64,000 nucleotides of DNA, taken from NCBI GenBank assembly GCA_964500675.1, contig CAZCNY010000004.1, positions 1 to 64,000 on the forward strand, written 5' to 3'. Positions within the stretch are counted from its first letter, which is position 1, and every line of letters begins with the position of its first letter. The stretch comes from CAMLJR01 sp964500675. GTDB lineage: Bacteria; Pseudomonadota; Gammaproteobacteria; Pseudomonadales; CAMLJR01. Made by a program: the position numbers and the translations under genes. The notes under the pieces are model-generated. The model was not told the DNA's origin, ran no database searches, and saw nothing but the letters and a program-made list of their open reading frames with translations. Below, piece by piece: positions 61,902-64,000 of this stretch.

Positions 61902-61939
61902 GATTTTTTCCTCAATCTCGTAAATGCGCCGCGGGCGCT

Positions 61940-62176
61940 TTAGACCTGTTCGCCGGCCGCGCGGATATCGGCGAGTACCGCGTCGATGCCACGCTTATCG
62001 ATGATGCGCATGCCTTTACTGGAAATACGCAGCGTGACGAAACGCTTTTCGGTTTCGACCCAGAAGCGGTGGTGGTGCAAATTCGGCAAGAACCGGCGCT
62101 TGGTGCGGTTCTTGGCATGGGATACGTTATTTCCGACAATCGGACGCTTGCCGGTCACCTGACAGACTCTGGACAT
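61940..62176 (-). CDS. rpmB: 50S ribosomal protein L28
   Basis: 78-aa ribosomal protein: MSRVCQVTGKRPIVGNNVSH at the start, then NRTKRRFLPNLHHHRFWVE and ISSKGMRIIDKRGID. The length matches the E. coli protein. It is the first gene of the rpmB-rpmG transcript. Confidence 0.98.
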   Translation of the reverse strand: MSRVCQVTGKRPIVGNNVSHAKNRTKRRFLPNLHHHRFWVETEKRFVTLRISSKGMRIIDKRGIDAVLADIRAAGEQV

Positions 62177-62519
62177 GATGATGTCTTCCAGCTTTATAAA
62201 TCGAAATATGAGTGTTTCAGCAACCCGGATCGCAGCGTTTCAGGAACCCGGGCGCAACGGAGCGCGACTTTATACCAGAACACCCTTGCGATCGCAACTT
62301 GGCATTGTGAGCATTCGCATTGCGAACAAATGCGCCGGCAGCACTCCCCCAATAAACCTGCCGCATCAGCGCGCAGACGTTACCCGCACGCCACCCCACT
62401 CCAAACTTCACAAAATGCGTTTATTTGCTAGGCTTTAGCTATTAATTTTCCTGTGTCTCATAAGCTTTTAAAGCGACACTCAGATTATTCCTAGTTATTT
62501 CTGCTCGATTGGACATGCA
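62177..62519. other. Divergent promoter region rpmB / msh cluster
   Basis: 343 bp without a convincing gene. Short frames here have no homology. It must contain the rpmB promoter near 62180-62230 and the msh promoter near 62420-62500. No distinct operator was recognised. Confidence 0.5.
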
Positions 62520-63452
62520 ATGCCAGCCTGGTTCAGCCCGCGCTATGTTCCGCCTCCCGACTGCATCGGTTTAAGCCTCTATGCCGGCGGTTTCGGATGC
62601 TGCGTTGTCGATCGCGCCGCGAGCAAATTGGTTAGCGCCCACCATCAGGCTATAGCTGGTGATAGCGAGCTTGGCGAAACACTGCTGCATTGGGTGAGGG
62701 AAAACAGTCTCAAGGGCCGCACCTGCTACGTCAGCCTTGGCCCCGACGATTACAAGCTGCTGCCGGCCGAAACACCCGCCGTGCCGGAAACCGAGATCAA
62801 CCAGGCCCTCTTGTGGGGTTTGCGCGAAGTCATCGATAGCAAACCCGAAGATACCGCGCTCGACAGCTTCGCGTCGGCTTCCGGCATTCATCGCTCGGGC
62901 ACACCGATTCGTCAGGTGGTCACGGCGCGCAAATCTCGCATTCGCAGCATCGCCGACGCCGTGCTCGGCGCCGGACTCGAACTCGCCGCCATCGAAATTC
63001 CCGAATTGAGCCAGCGCAATGTCATCGCGCTGCTGCAAGAGGATGCGATCGGCGTCGGTCTCGTCAGCCAAAGCGCGCGCGGCGTCAGCCTGGCGCTGTA
63101 CCGCGGCGGCGAACTCTATGTCACGCGACACCTCGCCGGTATCGCCAATCTCAGCGACGCGGGTCATCCGCTCACGGCGCCGCGCCTGGCCGAGCAGTTA
63201 GGACTCGAACTGCTGCGCACACTCGATTATTACGACAGCCAATTGCGGCAGCGGCCGCCAGCCGCCATTTTGCTGCAGCCGCTGCAAATCGAAACGCGAC
63301 CTCTGCTCGACAGCCTGTCAGCGACCGTGAACCTGCCCGTGAAACAGCTGCGCTTCGCCGATGTGCTTGCCGGCGGCGAAAACATTGCGGCCGAAATACA
63401 GGAGTTTTGTTTCACTGCCCTCGGTGCCGCGTTGCGAAACGAGGCCGCCTGA
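62520..63452 (+). CDS. mshI: MSHA biogenesis protein MshI (PilM-like)
   Basis: 310-aa actin-like pilus-assembly protein. Family segments: IGLSLYAGGFGCCVV near the start, INQALLWGLREVIDSKPEDT, and LGLELLRTLDYYDSQL. It supplies the cytoplasmic PilM-type part of the type IV MSHA pilus machine. Its stop is directly followed by the ATG of the next gene (TGAATG), so the two are coupled. Confidence 0.88.
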   Translation: MPAWFSPRYVPPPDCIGLSLYAGGFGCCVVDRAASKLVSAHHQAIAGDSELGETLLHWVRENSLKGRTCYVSLGPDDYKLLPAETPAVPETEINQALLWGLREVIDSKPEDTALDSFASASGIHRSGTPIRQVVTARKSRIRSIADAVLGAGLELAAIEIPELSQRNVIALLQEDAIGVGLVSQSARGVSLALYRGGELYVTRHLAGIANLSDAGHPLTAPRLAEQLGLELLRTLDYYDSQLRQRPPAAILLQPLQIETRPLLDSLSATVNLPVKQLRFADVLAGGENIAAEIQEFCFTALGAALRNEAA

Positions 63453-64000
63453 ATGCAGCAGATCAACCTCTACACCGCCGAATTTCACCCGCAGCGCCAA
63501 TGGCTGACGCCGCAGCACTGCGCGCAGCTATGGGGTGCCGTGCTCGCATTGGGATTATTGATTGCCGGCGCGCTGGCTTGGCACAACCGCAGCCTGCAAA
63601 GCGAAGCCAATACATTGCAGGAGCGCGTCAATAGCGAACAAAAAAATCTTGCGGCGGACCAGGTCGTATTGGCATCGCGCAAACCTTCGCCCGCACTCGC
63701 TGCCGAACTCAATCGCAGTAATGCTGAGGAGGCGGCAAAAAATGAATTGCTGGACGCGCTACAAAACGGCGCGCTGAGTGGCCTGCACGGCTATACGCCG
63801 GTGCTGGTCGGGCTTGCTCGCAACACGATGGACGGTCTGTGGCTCACCGCCATCGAAATCAGCGGTGGCGATGTCAATCTGCAAGGCCAAACGCGCAAAG
63901 CGGATTTCGTACCCGCGTATATCGACAAAATCGTCGGTGACAGCGGCTTTGGTCCGCGCGAATACCGCAGCCTAAAACTGCACGCCGACGACAAAGGTTT
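63453..64000 (+). CDS. MSHA biogenesis PilN-like protein (3' end cut by window)
   Basis: First 182 residues of a PilN-type inner-membrane protein: the N-terminal MQQINLYTAEFHPQRQWLTP, one transmembrane helix (LWGAVLALGLLIAGALAW, about 27-44), a coiled coil (SEANTLQERVNSEQKNLAAD) and the start of a periplasmic ferredoxin-like domain (GLWLTAIEISGGDVNLQG). It continues beyond the window. Together with MshI it begins the msh cluster. Confidence 0.85.
   Translation, partial: MQQINLYTAEFHPQRQWLTPQHCAQLWGAVLALGLLIAGALAWHNRSLQSEANTLQERVNSEQKNLAADQVVLASRKPSPALAAELNRSNAEEAAKNELLDALQNGALSGLHGYTPVLVGLARNTMDGLWLTAIEISGGDVNLQGQTRKADFVPAYIDKIVGDSGFGPREYRSLKLHADDKG

Noticed and set aside
1..64000. CRISPR arrays, insertion sequences, prophage, tRNA or rRNA genes
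   Set aside because: No regularly spaced repeats, transposase or integrase motifs, or tRNA/rRNA-like segments were recognised on either strand.

Overview
The window reads as a chromosomal segment of a free-living, aerobic gammaproteobacterium. The signs are a SUF iron-sulfur operon with an Rrf2-type regulator, RapA, RlmJ, an Mla/MCE phospholipid transporter, rpmB-rpmG, MSHA-pilus (msh) genes and two VPLPA/PEP-CTERM surface proteins. The catabolic genes (PQQ alcohol dehydrogenase, xanthine-oxidase-type hydroxylase, indolepyruvate oxidoreductase, valine/isobutyrate pathway, paralogous COG3804 reductases) suggest a metabolically versatile degrader; I cannot fix the genus. No rRNA, tRNA, transposase, phage gene or CRISPR array was seen.

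Layout. 1-6.3 kb: sufBCDSU-sufA on the minus strand (sufA cut by the window edge), divergent from a 148-aa Rrf2 regulator. The shared gap holds two copies of a 15-bp palindromic operator. 6.3-13.8 kb: a condensation-superfamily acyltransferase, rlmJ, two small exported proteins, a GIY-YIG protein, rapA and an outer-membrane-type protein. 13.9-17.5 kb: a four-gene MCE lipid transporter (STAS-MlaE fusion, MlaF, MlaD, auxiliary lipoprotein). 17.7-25.9 kb: a TetR gene, a 24-bp palindrome and a tightly overlapping operon coxG-like / FAD subunit / 2Fe-2S subunit / molybdopterin subunit / PQQ alcohol dehydrogenase. It ends directly against the broken tail of a short-chain dehydrogenase gene. 26.3-29.5 kb: AI-2E transporter, then ugpQ-glpD. 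29.7-32.4 kb: a VPLPA-CTERM protein, a scar made of two gene tails (indolepyruvate oxidoreductase-like and GlpD-like), a COG4705 membrane protein with four internal repeats and a b-type cytochrome.

32.4-41.6 kb: a 1173-aa fused indolepyruvate:ferredoxin oxidoreductase divergent from its likely Lrp/AsnC regulator, an SDR, a CDF metal exporter, a DUF2721 protein, an MdtD-like MFS pump and a second VPLPA-CTERM protein. 41.7-50.4 kb: dgt, a COG3804 reductase, a molybdopterin oxidoreductase, an AraC regulator, a highly divergent PTPS/QueD-like protein, and an outer-membrane protein with a Cys/His-rich exported partner. 51.1-57.7 kb: an isobutyryl-CoA to methylmalonate-semialdehyde operon whose first gene is a CoA-acylating aldehyde dehydrogenase, divergent from an AraC regulator. 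57.8-64 kb: argH, a second COG3804 reductase, a CPA2-type antiporter, rpmG-rpmB and the start of the msh cluster.

Most informative points: the TetR palindrome controlling an alcohol-to-acid oxidation operon with a domain-fused molybdenum subunit; the acylating dehydrogenase in an mmsA-like position; the PTPS-fold protein that keeps its zinc histidines but has lost its catalytic residues; and three gene-tail remnants that record past rearrangements.
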